Shown one piece after another: positions 37,222 to 45,942 of a stretch of DNA of 64,000 nucleotides. Both the position numbers and the translations under genes were made by a program. Numbering within the stretch: the first letter of the stretch is position 1; every line of letters begins with the position of its first letter. The notes beneath the pieces are model-generated. The model did not search any database, was not told where the DNA came from, and saw nothing but the letters and a program-made list of their open reading frames with translations. This stretch comes from Vagococcus jeotgali (GTDB lineage: Bacteria; Bacillota; Bacilli; Lactobacillales; Vagococcaceae): positions 1,550,001-1,614,000 of the forward strand of contig NZ_CP142146.1 of NCBI RefSeq assembly GCF_035918315.1, in the 5' to 3' direction.

Positions 37222-38391
37222 CTAATTATTCTCAACTTTCTTTAATAAGCTAAGCAATTTCTGTTGAGGTTTTGGAAATGGATAATCTTTAAATTTTTCT
37301 GGATAGACCCATTCTTCTCTTGGCTTTAATTGATACGATGACAATCCATCTACTCTACCTTCTAAAGCCAAAATATGCCACTTTCTATGACTAAAGACAT
37401 GTGTCACTTCCCCGTGATGATACTCCTTCATCTTAATATTAGGGTAATCTGTTAGCATAGCTGAAAACAAATAAACCTCTGACTCATCTGCCACTTGGTC
37501 AAATAAACTAAGCTCCTGATGATCAGCAAACTTCTCTTGGTGCTTTAGTTGCTTATAAGTCAGCTCATCTACCTCTACTAGAGGAAACGTCCACATATTA
37601 GCTAATAAGCCATCTGACGGGCGTTTTGTAAGTAAGTAAGCACCTAACTCATTTTGCAACACGATAGCCACATAATAAAGAGGAACTGGTTTTTCTTTTT
37701 TCTTTTTCACTGGGAGTTGATCCACTTGATTAGTTTTTAATGCTAAACAATATTCTTTAACTGGACAAGTCTTACAACTAGGTTTTTTAGGTGTGCAGAT
37801 TCTAGCACCTAAGTCCATTAAAGCTTGATTAAAATCTCCTGGTTCATCACGGGAAATCGTTTTTCTGACTTTCTCTTCAAATACCCGTCTTGTTTTTGGT
37901 AGCATAATATCATCATCAATACCAAACAACCGACTATAAACACGCATCACATTACCATCCACCGCAGGCTCAGCTAAATTAAATGCAATACTTGAAATGG
38001 CACCTCCTGTATAAGGACCAATCCCTTTTAAAGATAAAATATCTTGCGGGTTATTAGGCATGTGACCGTCAAACCGCTCCATGATGTCTTGGGCGGCTGC
38101 TTGCATATTTTTCACACGAGAATAATAACCAAGACCTTCCCACGCTTTTAATAGTTTATCTTCTGGGGCATTTGCTAAACCTTTGATTGTTGGAAATTCA
38201 CTTAAAAAATGATTGAAATAAGGAATAACTGTTACAACTTGAGTTTGTTGTAGCATAATTTCAGACACCCACACACGATATGGATCGGTATTTTTTCGCC
38301 AAGGTAAATCACGCTTTTCGCTATGATACCAAGCCAGTAGATCCTCCCTAAATTTTTCAGTTTTCTGATTGCTCCATGTTTCTTGTTTCAC
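37222..38391 (-). CDS. mutY: A/G-specific adenine DNA glycosylase MutY
   Basis: Removes adenine mispaired with 8-oxoguanine. The 389-residue protein has the helix-hairpin-helix LKGIGPYTGGAISSIAF, the catalytic aspartate in PAVDGNVMRV, the 4Fe-4S motif with spacing C-6-C-2-C-5-C (from CTPKKPSC), and a C-terminal NUDIX-like domain for 8-oxoG recognition. The start codon overlaps the end of recX by one base, so the two are coupled. Confidence 0.96.
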   Translation of the reverse strand: MKQETWSNQKTEKFREDLLAWYHSEKRDLPWRKNTDPYRVWVSEIMLQQTQVVTVIPYFNHFLSEFPTIKGLANAPEDKLLKAWEGLGYYSRVKNMQAAAQDIMERFDGHMPNNPQDILSLKGIGPYTGGAISSIAFNLAEPAVDGNVMRVYSRLFGIDDDIMLPKTRRVFEEKVRKTISRDEPGDFNQALMDLGARICTPKKPSCKTCPVKEYCLALKTNQVDQLPVKKKKEKPVPLYYVAIVLQNELGAYLLTKRPSDGLLANMWTFPLVEVDELTYKQLKHQEKFADHQELSLFDQVADESEVYLFSAMLTDYPNIKMKEYHHGEVTHVFSHRKWHILALEGRVDGLSSYQLKPREEWVYPEKFKDYPFPKPQQKLLSLLKKVENN

Positions 38392-39188
38392 TAGTCTAAC
38401 TCCATCTCTTTTTCATCAATATAGCGGTTAATATCATCCATTGAAAAGCCTTTTTGATATAGACTTTGTTTGATTTTTTGCTTGCGCTTATAAGGCTCTA
38501 AACGTTCATGACGACGCCATAACTTATCTCCTTGAGCCTTTAGCTTCTCATATTCTTCATCCTCATCTACCTCGGTAATCACCTCATCAATAACACGAGA
38601 AATAACCTCTGATGAAAATCCTTTGCCGTATAAGAACTGATTTAGTTTGTTTTTTGTTTCTTGTTGTGATTTTTGACGATTCTTTCGCATGTTTTTTTCA
38701 GCTAGATTTAATGCTAGTGGGTACTGGGAGTCTTCATCAAATAAAGAAAGAGCTTCTTGTATCTCCTCTTGTTTGATTCCTTTTTTAAATAAAAACTCCT
38801 TTACCCCACTAGGTCCTTTATCAGTAGTACGCATTGCTGTTCTGACATAGCTTTTAGCAAATTCAGCATCATTTAGTAATTGTAATTCTCTTAATTTATC
38901 AATCACAAGATATATCTGTTCCTCACTAACCTCATGCTTTTTTAGATGGTCTTTAATCTCTTTTTCACTACGAAGTTGATAACTTAAGTAAGCTAAAGCC
39001 TTTTGGTAACCAATATCAAAGTCAGCCTCTCTTTCAATCTGCTCAAGTAAAGACTTACTTAACTCTTGACCTTTTAGTAAACGATGCTTCACTAGAGAAT
39101 CCTCAGACACTCGAATCACCATACCACTTTCAGTCTTTATCTGATACCCACCACGCTTTAATTTCTTAGTACTCTTTATAATTTCCAA
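38391..39188 (-). CDS. recX: Regulatory protein RecX
   Basis: Modulates RecA filaments. The 265-residue protein is long as in lactic acid bacteria, with repeated three-helix modules (LAYLSYQLRSEKEIKDHLKKHE, GFSSEVISRVIDEVI, YQKGFSMDDINRYIDE). The start is TTG at 39188, supported by AGGAGG seven to eight bases before it; no in-frame ATG lies nearby. It is coupled to mutY. Confidence 0.92.
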   Translation of the reverse strand: MEIIKSTKKLKRGGYQIKTESGMVIRVSEDSLVKHRLLKGQELSKSLLEQIEREADFDIGYQKALAYLSYQLRSEKEIKDHLKKHEVSEEQIYLVIDKLRELQLLNDAEFAKSYVRTAMRTTDKGPSGVKEFLFKKGIKQEEIQEALSLFDEDSQYPLALNLAEKNMRKNRQKSQQETKNKLNQFLYGKGFSSEVISRVIDEVITEVDEDEEYEKLKAQGDKLWRRHERLEPYKRKQKIKQSLYQKGFSMDDINRYIDEKEMELD

Positions 39189-39240
39189 GATAACACCTCC
39201 TAGTCAAAAGCTACTATACCATAAAATACATAAGATGTTA

Positions 39241-40011
39241 TCAATACTCCTGTTCATTAAAATACTCTGAAATAGTAAGACTAGGATCTTTCACCTTGGC
39301 ATAAATAAAATTGATAGCCTTATATTGGCATTTGTTAAGTAATTCAATATCCACATTTTTGTAAACACCATAGATCAATTTTAAATGCTGACTGATATAC
39401 TCACCAGCCCACTGACTTTTCAAAGTTTGACTAACATAAGGGATATTAGCTATAAGACTAGGATAAAAGTAAGAAAAGTAGTAGCGAATACTCATCTCAA
39501 CTTGTCTATCATAAATCTTTTTATCAAAGGAATCCTCCACATCTAAGTGATTTGAAAACGATAGAATAGTCTTTTTACCAGGCATTTTTTTCAAGGCATC
39601 TAGGTGAGTGACATTAAAAAAATTGGCTTCTTGTTTGATACTACCAGTAGGGGAAATTAGGACACAATCCTTTGCTACATAGGGTGTTTTATAGGTTTGG
39701 GTACCATCATAATTAATCATCGTTATTCTGACTTTTTCAAAAATAAAATCATGGTTTCTCTCATAATCATTGATTAATTCTTTTGTTGTCATAGTCGTCA
39801 CCACAGGTAAATGATTGGCTGAAATAATTAAGGTATTGTGCTTTTTAGACATATCTGATACATCATGAATCAAGATTGTGCTAGTTGTAATATACGGATT
39901 GGATTTTTCAATAGAGCAAAAAAGACATTTTTCATATAATTCTTCCAATTTAATCGTCCCACCATGAACTAACTCTCTGTACCAATCCATTTTTTCTTTT
40001 TCTAAATCCAT
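39241..40011 (-). CDS. ComK-like protein (putative competence transcription factor family)
   Basis: A 256-residue cytoplasmic protein. The middle (about residues 115-175) shows a pattern like Bacillus ComK: ISPTGSIKQEANFFNVTHLD, then TILSFSNHLDVEDSFDKKIYDRQV, comparable to the FPT....W/HVHV.. and TFSN....S...F..QV blocks of ComK. The rest has no feature I recognise, and it is longer than ComK (192 residues). Its 5' end is divergent from a ComX/SigH-like sigma gene, with 186 bases between. The assignment is by eye and uncertain. Confidence 0.5.
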   Translation of the reverse strand: MDLEKEKMDWYRELVHGGTIKLEELYEKCLFCSIEKSNPYITTSTILIHDVSDMSKKHNTLIISANHLPVVTTMTTKELINDYERNHDFIFEKVRITMINYDGTQTYKTPYVAKDCVLISPTGSIKQEANFFNVTHLDALKKMPGKKTILSFSNHLDVEDSFDKKIYDRQVEMSIRYYFSYFYPSLIANIPYVSQTLKSQWAGEYISQHLKLIYGVYKNVDIELLNKCQYKAINFIYAKVKDPSLTISEYFNEQEY

Positions 40012-40197
40012 TTATAACACTCCATTCTTTTTTATCATACGTTTATTTTAACAATTTTCAAACAAAATTGTAAACGTTTTCTGCACAAAACGAATGATTT
40101 TGGTATTAATCTTTATTTTTTCGACTTTTACGATAAAGAAATTTTCTTTTATACTCTTTATGACTAGTCAAACCAACTACGGAGAGGACAATTTACT

Positions 40198-40710
40198 ATG
40201 GAAGAAGACATTTTCACAACCTATCACCCACTTATCTTAGGTGCTCTAAAAAAATGTCACATTTATCACCACCATCCAGACTTTGATGACTATATTCAAG
40301 CAGCACGGATTGAACTTTTGTTACTACACCGAGAATATGATGCCAAAAAACACCTTAACCAACCACCTTTTGCTCCCTATGCTTACCAAAAAATCTATTG
40401 GAGAACTTTAGATTTAATCAGAAAAGAAACAAAACGACTTGATAACCATCCACTTGATGATTTGATATTAGACGTCTATGAAGATACTAAAGAAGACACC
40501 TGCCTACATAAATTTGTAGAAACGAGTGATACCTACACACTCCTATGCCAAGAGCTGACACCTTTTGAAACCAAAGTGCTAGAAGATAGACTATTTAAAC
40601 AACTTTCTGTGACACAACTATCAAAAAAATATGACCTCTCACGCCAAACGATTTATAGAGTCATGGAGAGAATTCAAAAAAAATATCGAAAAATCGAAAA
40701 AAACCTGTGA
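40198..40710 (+). CDS. Small sigma-70-type factor (ComX/SigH-like)
   Basis: A 170-residue alternative sigma factor. Region 2 reads FDDYIQAARIELLLLHREYD with YAYQKIYWRTLDLIRKETKR. Region 4 at the C-terminus has a helix-turn-helix (LSVTQLSKKYDLSRQTIYRVMERIQKKY). The size and layout suit ComX/SigH competence-type factors of Lactobacillales. It is followed by DUF1659, DUF2922 and GH25 genes on the same strand, which may be its targets or operon partners. GGAGAGG precedes ATG 40198. Confidence 0.8.
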   Translation: MEEDIFTTYHPLILGALKKCHIYHHHPDFDDYIQAARIELLLLHREYDAKKHLNQPPFAPYAYQKIYWRTLDLIRKETKRLDNHPLDDLILDVYEDTKEDTCLHKFVETSDTYTLLCQELTPFETKVLEDRLFKQLSVTQLSKKYDLSRQTIYRVMERIQKKYRKIEKNL

Positions 40711-40743
40711 CACTTTGACGATTTCTTTCGTTTATAGGAGTGT

Positions 40744-40757
40744 AAGATGCGCATCTT
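40744..40757. promoter_or_regulatory. Perfect 14-bp palindrome upstream of the DUF1659 gene
   Basis: AAGATGCGCATCTT lies between the sigma gene and the DUF1659 gene, 28 bases before the latter's start. Its flanks TGT and TCA extend weakly. It could be an operator or a small RNA hairpin; no T tract follows, so it is not a terminator. Confidence 0.45.
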
Positions 40758-40784
40758 TCAAAAATAAAAAAGGACGTGACTATT

Positions 40785-40994
40785 ATGGAAAAAATTTCAG
40801 ACAGCAAAAAAACAGAATTCACTTATCAAGCAATCGGGACAGCTAATCCAAGAAAACAAAGCCTGACAAACTTACGACCAGATACAGAAGACAAAGATAT
40901 TCTAGCCCTATCAGATATTTTTCAAACACTAGCACCAAGTGAGGAACCGATGGAAAAACTAGCGATTATCAACACTCACCACTACTCAATCTAA
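40785..40994 (+). CDS. DUF1659 family small protein
   Basis: A 69-residue protein resembling DUF1659 (TNLRPDTEDKDILALSDIFQTLAPSEEPMEKLAIINTHH). Such genes commonly precede DUF2922 genes in Firmicutes; no function is known. The frame opens with GTG at 40776, but ATG 40785 with AAGGA ten bases upstream is better. It is 23 bases before the DUF2922 gene. Confidence 0.75.
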   Translation: MEKISDSKKTEFTYQAIGTANPRKQSLTNLRPDTEDKDILALSDIFQTLAPSEEPMEKLAIINTHHYSI

Positions 40995-41017
40995 ATAAAA
41001 ACTAGGAGGAATTTACT

Positions 41018-41230
41018 ATGAAAAAACTAACATTAACATTTTTAAATGAACAGGACAAACGTGTCAATATGATTCCAAAAGTTGTTAACCAAGACTTAGA
41101 AGGACCAGTTGTTAAGGAAGCCATGGAGATGATCTGTACGTTAGATATTTTCGAAAAAAATGGCGAAAAACTTTACGTGGAACCTCATACAGCCTTTTAT
41201 ACAGAAACAATTATCACACCATTAGTCTAA
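41018..41230 (+). CDS. DUF2922 family small protein
   Basis: A 70-residue protein opening MKKLTLTFLNEQDKRVNMIPK, with the VVKEAMEMICTLDIF block typical of DUF2922. A strong AGGAGG lies seven bases before ATG 41018. It is the usual partner of DUF1659; the function is unknown. Here the pair is inserted between a sigma factor and a lysozyme gene. Confidence 0.82.
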   Translation: MKKLTLTFLNEQDKRVNMIPKVVNQDLEGPVVKEAMEMICTLDIFEKNGEKLYVEPHTAFYTETIITPLV

Positions 41231-41253
41231 ATACTAAAAAGGAGGACTGACTT

Positions 41254-42054
41254 ATGTTATCAGTTATTGATTTATCCAATCACCAAAAAGGTATTAGACT
41301 AGAATCACTCATATGTGACGCTTTTATCTTTAAAGCAACAGAAGGAACATACTTTATTGATAGTGCTTGTGATGTCTTTGTACAAGAAGCCAAAGAACTA
41401 AATAAGCCGTACGGTGTTTATCACTTTTTAGATCAAAGTGACGTCAAAGAACAAGCTCACTTTTTCCTAGATCATATTAAAGGCTATATCGGTGAGGCCT
41501 TACTTGTTCTAGATTATGAGGGATACGGCAAACAAGGTGCTAAAAAAGCTAAAGAATTTTTAGATATCATCTACGAAGAAACAGGTGTTAGACCTCTCAT
41601 TTATATGAATGAAAGTGACGCCAATGGTGACGACTGGTCAGAGGTTGTTAGAGGTGATTATGACTTATGGGTTGCTAAGTACTCTAAACAAGAACCACAT
41701 ACCCCTCAGTGGCTAGATATCGCCATGTGGCAGTACACAGACACACCACTTGATCATAGTTATTTTTACGGTGACTCTACTGCCTGGTATGCTTATGCAA
41801 GATCTATAAAAGAAGATAACAAACATAAAGAAAACTATCACACAAAAGGAAAACGATTTAAAGCATTGAAAGATTTGATCCTAAAACTTGATGAGACATG
41901 GAAAGTCAACACCGGCATGACATTTTCCAAAAACACTATATTTGATATTGAGCAAATATGTCACACCAAAACAACAACGCATGCTCGTATACTGTATAAT
42001 CATACTCCGGTATTTGTTACACTTCATAAAGATTCTGTTGCACAAGTAAATTAA
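41254..42054 (+). CDS. GH25 lysozyme-like muramidase
   Basis: A 266-residue glycosyl hydrolase family 25 protein. Residues 1-190 form the catalytic barrel with DLSNHQKG at the start (catalytic-site Asp), FKATEG, LDYEGYG (DxE motif), VAKYSKQEPH and MWQYTDT. The C-terminal about 75 residues form a small SH3-like or binding domain (ARILYNHTPVFVTLHKDSVAQVN). There is no signal peptide, so release would need a holin or lysis. GGAGG precedes ATG 41254. It is the last gene of the plus-strand set starting with the sigma factor. Confidence 0.88.
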   Translation: MLSVIDLSNHQKGIRLESLICDAFIFKATEGTYFIDSACDVFVQEAKELNKPYGVYHFLDQSDVKEQAHFFLDHIKGYIGEALLVLDYEGYGKQGAKKAKEFLDIIYEETGVRPLIYMNESDANGDDWSEVVRGDYDLWVAKYSKQEPHTPQWLDIAMWQYTDTPLDHSYFYGDSTAWYAYARSIKEDNKHKENYHTKGKRFKALKDLILKLDETWKVNTGMTFSKNTIFDIEQICHTKTTTHARILYNHTPVFVTLHKDSVAQVN

Positions 42055-42058
42055 GAAG

Positions 42059-42102
42059 CAAAAAAGGAAGAAAAAGCGATTAGGCTTTTTCTTCCTTTTT
42101 GT
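42059..42102. terminator. Bidirectional terminator between the GH25 gene and the capsule operon
   Basis: AAGGAAGAAAAAGC pairs with GCTTTTTCTTCCTT around a loop of about five bases, flanked by A6 and T5. It ends the plus-strand set from the left and the capsule operon from the right. The right arm lies inside the last codons of tagD. Confidence 0.9.
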
Positions 42103-42493
42103 TAGAATCTAAATCTCGTTTAATTTGAGATGTTGAAATTTCAGGTGTACGCTCTAGGTAAACGACCTCAGCTCCAGTTTCCTCGACAAAGTCAAATTTA
42201 CCTTTCCAATCGTCCCCCATAACAAACACATCGACTTTAAACTCATCAATGTCAGTCATTTTTTGATCCCACTTATTTTCTGGGATAACTAAATCTACGT
42301 AACGAATGGCTTCAAGTAACATCTTACGCTTTTCATATGAGAAATAGCATTTCTTTTGCTTTTCATCCCAGTTAAATTCATCTGTAGATAAGGCAACAAT
42401 CAGGTAATCACCTTGTTCTTTTGCTCTTCTTAGTAGATTAATATGACCATAATGCAATAAATCAAATGTTCCGTATGTAATGACTTTTCTCAT
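42080..42493 (-). CDS. tagD: Glycerol-3-phosphate cytidylyltransferase
   Basis: Makes CDP-glycerol from CTP and glycerol-3-phosphate for glycerol-phosphate polymers. The 137-residue protein has the nucleotidyltransferase motif TYGTFDLLHYGHINLLRRA, the GDDWKGKFD substrate region and RTPEISTSQIKRD (ISTS motif). The frame extends further upstream, but ATG 42493 with AGAGGTG before it gives the family length. It is the last gene of the capsule operon, so the polymer may carry glycerol phosphate, or the product may serve the teichoic-acid genes upstream (58862 onward). Confidence 0.95.
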   Translation of the reverse strand: MRKVITYGTFDLLHYGHINLLRRAKEQGDYLIVALSTDEFNWDEKQKKCYFSYEKRKMLLEAIRYVDLVIPENKWDQKMTDIDEFKVDVFVMGDDWKGKFDFVEETGAEVVYLERTPEISTSQIKRDLDSNKKEEKA

Positions 42494-42556
42494 CTTTTCA
42501 CCTCTAGATTTGTTTAAAATTACCATACCATAAGTGGTGGGTAGGAGCAATGGGGG

Positions 42557-43699
42557 TTAATTAAACGGTGTAACATCCTCACCCGTTTCGCCAAAATAAT
42601 TAGCAATTTCTTTAATGATTCGCTTACTAGCTAAACCATCACCATAAGGATTTTTAGCTGTTGACATCATGTCGTATACTTCTTGATTTATTAATAAATC
42701 TTCCATATTTGTTTTAACCTCTTCATATTTTGTTCCTACTAATTTCAAAGTACCTGCTTCAACGCCTTCTGGTCGTTCTGTTGTGTCTCTAAGAACCAGT
42801 ACAGGAACATTCAGTGAGGGTGCTTCTTCTTGAACACCACCAGAATCACTCATAATAAACAAACTTCTTGAAGCAATATTATGGAAATCGAAAACATCTA
42901 ATGGCTCAACTAAATGCACTCTCTCATGAGAGCCAAAAATTTTATTGGCTGACTCTTGAACTTTGGGATTTAAGTGGACAGGATAAACTAAATGGAGACT
43001 CTCATCTTTATCGATCACTTCTTTAGCCGCACTAAAGACATCTTCCATTGGCTGACCTAAATTCTCTCTTCTATGCATAGTCATTAAGATAAATCTATCT
43101 TGATTTGGAATACTATTTAATATCTCATGAGTATAATCGGACTTAACAGTTTCTGAAAGTGCATCAATTACTGTATTACCTGTGATGTAAATATTTGTAG
43201 AGTCCTTACCTTCACGTAATAAATTTTCAGCACTGGTTTGTGTTGGTGAGAAATACAAATCAGTAATAACATCAATCATCTGTCTGTTTGCTTCTTCTGG
43301 AAATGGTGAATACATATTCCAAGTTCTAAGTCCTGCTTCTACATGACCAATCTTAACCTGATTATAAAATGCAGCCAAGGCTGCAACATAAGCTGTTGTT
43401 GTATCACCATGTACTAAGACAATATCTGGTTGAACTTCTTTTATAACAGTGTCTAATTTTTGTAAAGCAATACTTGTAATATCTGCTAATGTTTGATTTT
43501 TTTTCATTATATTTAAATCAAAATCAGGTACTATATCAAAAATTTCTAATACTTGATCAAGCATTTCTCTATGTTGCGCAGTTACCACAACAATAGATTC
43601 GAATAACTCTGATTGACGATTTAATTCTAAAACAACTGGAGCCATTTTAATAGCTTCCGGTCTAGTACCGAATACAGACATTACTTTAATTTTTTTCAT
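42557..43699 (-). CDS. wecB: UDP-N-acetylglucosamine 2-epimerase (non-hydrolysing), copy 2
   Basis: A 380-residue paralogue of the enzyme at 24518, with FGTRPEAIKMAPVV, VHGDTTTAYVAALAAF, GHVEAGLRTWNMYSPFPEE and DSGGVQEEAPSLNVPVLVLRDTTERPEG. It supplies UDP-ManNAc for the capsule repeat unit. A GTG six bases upstream is also in frame; ATG 43699 has GGAGG nine bases before it. No ManNAc dehydrogenase specific for it is seen, because the neighbouring dehydrogenase is of the Ugd type, so ManNAc itself is probably incorporated (inference). Confidence 0.93.
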   Translation of the reverse strand: MKKIKVMSVFGTRPEAIKMAPVVLELNRQSELFESIVVVTAQHREMLDQVLEIFDIVPDFDLNIMKKNQTLADITSIALQKLDTVIKEVQPDIVLVHGDTTTAYVAALAAFYNQVKIGHVEAGLRTWNMYSPFPEEANRQMIDVITDLYFSPTQTSAENLLREGKDSTNIYITGNTVIDALSETVKSDYTHEILNSIPNQDRFILMTMHRRENLGQPMEDVFSAAKEVIDKDESLHLVYPVHLNPKVQESANKIFGSHERVHLVEPLDVFDFHNIASRSLFIMSDSGGVQEEAPSLNVPVLVLRDTTERPEGVEAGTLKLVGTKYEEVKTNMEDLLINQEVYDMMSTAKNPYGDGLASKRIIKEIANYFGETGEDVTPFN

Positions 43700-43728
43700 T
43701 ACCACAGACCTCCTATTACCAGTATTCT

Positions 43729-44895
43729 TTAGTCTTTATTAAAAATATCTCTTGTATAAATTTTTTCAATCACATCTGATAATTCTGATTCTAGACGATT
43801 TGTCACAATCACATCTGATAAATTTTTAAATTCATCTAAGTTTTTTACTACCTTAGAATTATAAAAATCATCCTCATCAAGGGTTGGCTCATAAACAACT
43901 ACTTCAACCCCTTTGGCTTTAAGACGCTTCATCACACCTTGAATAGATGAATACCTAAAATTATCAGAATTTGCCTTCATAGTCAGACGATAAATACCAA
44001 CGACTTTGGGATCCTTAGCTAAAATTTGATCTGCTATAAAATCTTTTCGTGTTCTATTTGAGTCAACTATCGCCCCAATAATATTATTTGGTACTTGATC
44101 ATAATTTGCAAGTAACTGTTTTGTGTCTTTTGGCAAACAATATCCACCATAACCAAATGAAGGATTATTGTAATGACTACCAATACGAGGATCAAGTCCG
44201 ACACCTTCGATAATCTGCTTAGTATCTAATCCCCTAATTTCAGCATAAGTATCAAGCTCATTAAAATAAGATACACGGAGTGCTAAATAAGTATTTGCAA
44301 ATAACTTAATTGCTTCTGCCTCTGTTGAATGAGTGAAAAGAGTAGGTACTTCTACTTCTTCAGAATTACACAACAAAGCTCCAGCAAATAATGCTGCTCG
44401 CTCCGATTGCTCCCCTACAATAATACGTGACGGATGTAAATTATCATATAAAGCTTTTCCTTCACGTAAAAACTCGGGTGAAAAGATAATATTATCTGTC
44501 CCGTATTTTTCTTTGATACTCTTTGTATAGCCTACTGGAACAGTTGATTTGATAATAAAAACGGCTTCTGGATTAATAGCTAATCCCTTTTCAATCACAT
44601 TTTCTACCGTAGACGTATCAAAGTAATTGTTAGTCGTATCGTAATCTGTTGGTGTCGCAATAATACAAAACTCACCATGTTTAACTGCTTTTTCAAAATC
44701 TGTGGTGAAATCAATTTTTAGGTCTTTATGCTCTAAAAACTCTGAAATATCTTTATCCACAATAGGCGATTCTTTCTTATTTAATAAATCTATCTTTTCC
44801 TCCACAATATCATAAGCTACAACATTCTCATGCTGAGCTAATAATACCGCATTAGCAAGACCAACGTAACCTAAACCGAAAACTGAAATGTTCAT
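43729..44895 (-). CDS. ugd: UDP-glucose 6-dehydrogenase
   Basis: Oxidises UDP-glucose to UDP-glucuronate with two NAD+. The 388-residue protein is close to E. coli Ugd along its whole length: [59 protein letters not shown] and the catalytic-cysteine block [17 protein letters not shown]. It is 12 bases downstream of the UDP-glucuronate epimerase gene, a natural pairing. Confidence 0.95.
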   Translation of the reverse strand: MNISVFGLGYVGLANAVLLAQHENVVAYDIVEEKIDLLNKKESPIVDKDISEFLEHKDLKIDFTTDFEKAVKHGEFCIIATPTDYDTTNNYFDTSTVENVIEKGLAINPEAVFIIKSTVPVGYTKSIKEKYGTDNIIFSPEFLREGKALYDNLHPSRIIVGEQSERAALFAGALLCNSEEVEVPTLFTHSTEAEAIKLFANTYLALRVSYFNELDTYAEIRGLDTKQIIEGVGLDPRIGSHYNNPSFGYGGYCLPKDTKQLLANYDQVPNNIIGAIVDSNRTRKDFIADQILAKDPKVVGIYRLTMKANSDNFRYSSIQGVMKRLKAKGVEVVVYEPTLDEDDFYNSKVVKNLDEFKNLSDVIVTNRLESELSDVIEKIYTRDIFNKD

Positions 44896-44906
44896 ATGAA
44901 AGACTC

Positions 44907-45917
44907 CTATTTTTTATAATATTCTTTATACCATTCTACAAATTTAAACAATCCATCATCTAATGAAGTACTTGGCGTATATTTTATTTTATCCACAAGG
45001 TCAGAAATATCAGCATATGTTTGAACAACATCGCCATTCTGCATTCCTACAAATTTTTTATTTCCTTCAATTCCTGTGTGCTTTTCAATAAATCCAATAA
45101 AATCTATCAAAGTTTCTGGTTGATTATTCCCAATATTATAAATTTTATATGGAGCAAAACTACTACTAATTTCTGCTTGATTCCATTCATCATTCTTCTC
45201 AGGAACAATATCTATTAATCTCACAATTGACTCAACAATATCATCAATATAGGTAAAATCTCTTCTCATTTGACCATTGTTATAAATTTCAATTTCATTG
45301 CCTTCTATAATATTCTTTGTAAATGAATAATATGCCATATCAGGTCTACCATATGGTCCATAAACTGTAAAGAAACGCAATCCAGTTGTTGGAATTTTAT
45401 AAAGATGACTGTATGAATGAGCTAATAATTCATTCGATTTTTTTGTTGCTGCATACAAGCTAACTGGATGATCAACATTATCATTAGTTGAAAATGGTAC
45501 CTTATCATTACCACCATAGACTGAACTAGATGATGCATATAGTAAGTGTTCCACCGGAAAATGACGACAAGCTTCTAATATATTCATGAAACCAATTAAA
45601 TTTGATTCCACGTAAGCATCTGGATTTTCAATCGAGTACCTTACTCCTGCTTGTGCAGCTAAATTAATAACAACTTTAGGAGACTCCTCTTTAAAAATTT
45701 TAAATATAGCTTCTTTATCAGATAAATCCTTTTTAAAAAAATTAAAGTTGCTATGTTTTTCTAACTGTGATAATCTATCATGTTTTAATTCTACATCATA
45801 ATAATCATTTAAATTATCTATACCAACTACTTCAAAACCTTCTTGACATAATCTGTTAGTTAAGTGATATCCTATAAATCCTGCTGTACCTGTAATAATA
45901 ACTTTTTTACTTTCCAT
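44907..45917 (-). CDS. UDP-glucuronate 4-epimerase (NAD-dependent SDR)
   Basis: A 336-residue extended SDR. The Rossmann motif [10 protein letters not shown] is followed by [22 protein letters not shown], the hallmark of the UDP-glucuronate 4-epimerases. The catalytic triad is seen in SSSVYGGND and YAATKKSNE. Together with ugd it yields UDP-galacturonate for the capsule. Confidence 0.9.
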   Translation of the reverse strand: MESKKVIITGTAGFIGYHLTNRLCQEGFEVVGIDNLNDYYDVELKHDRLSQLEKHSNFNFFKKDLSDKEAIFKIFKEESPKVVINLAAQAGVRYSIENPDAYVESNLIGFMNILEACRHFPVEHLLYASSSSVYGGNDKVPFSTNDNVDHPVSLYAATKKSNELLAHSYSHLYKIPTTGLRFFTVYGPYGRPDMAYYSFTKNIIEGNEIEIYNNGQMRRDFTYIDDIVESIVRLIDIVPEKNDEWNQAEISSSFAPYKIYNIGNNQPETLIDFIGFIEKHTGIEGNKKFVGMQNGDVVQTYADISDLVDKIKYTPSTSLDDGLFKFVEWYKEYYKK

Positions 45918-45942
45918 AATAAATCATCTCCCCATCTTTAAA

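Noticed and set aside
40060-40105. AAAA-N9-TTTT and AAAA-N7-TTTT words in the ComK-like/sigma intergenic region, like a ComK box
   Set aside because: The ComK box has five bases between the runs; spacing is wrong here and A/T content explains the words.
40089-40136. AACGAATG and TACGATAA words upstream of the sigma gene, resembling the competence box TACGAATA
   Set aside because: Each differs from the consensus and such words are frequent in A/T-rich DNA. Without other competence promoters to compare they cannot be called.
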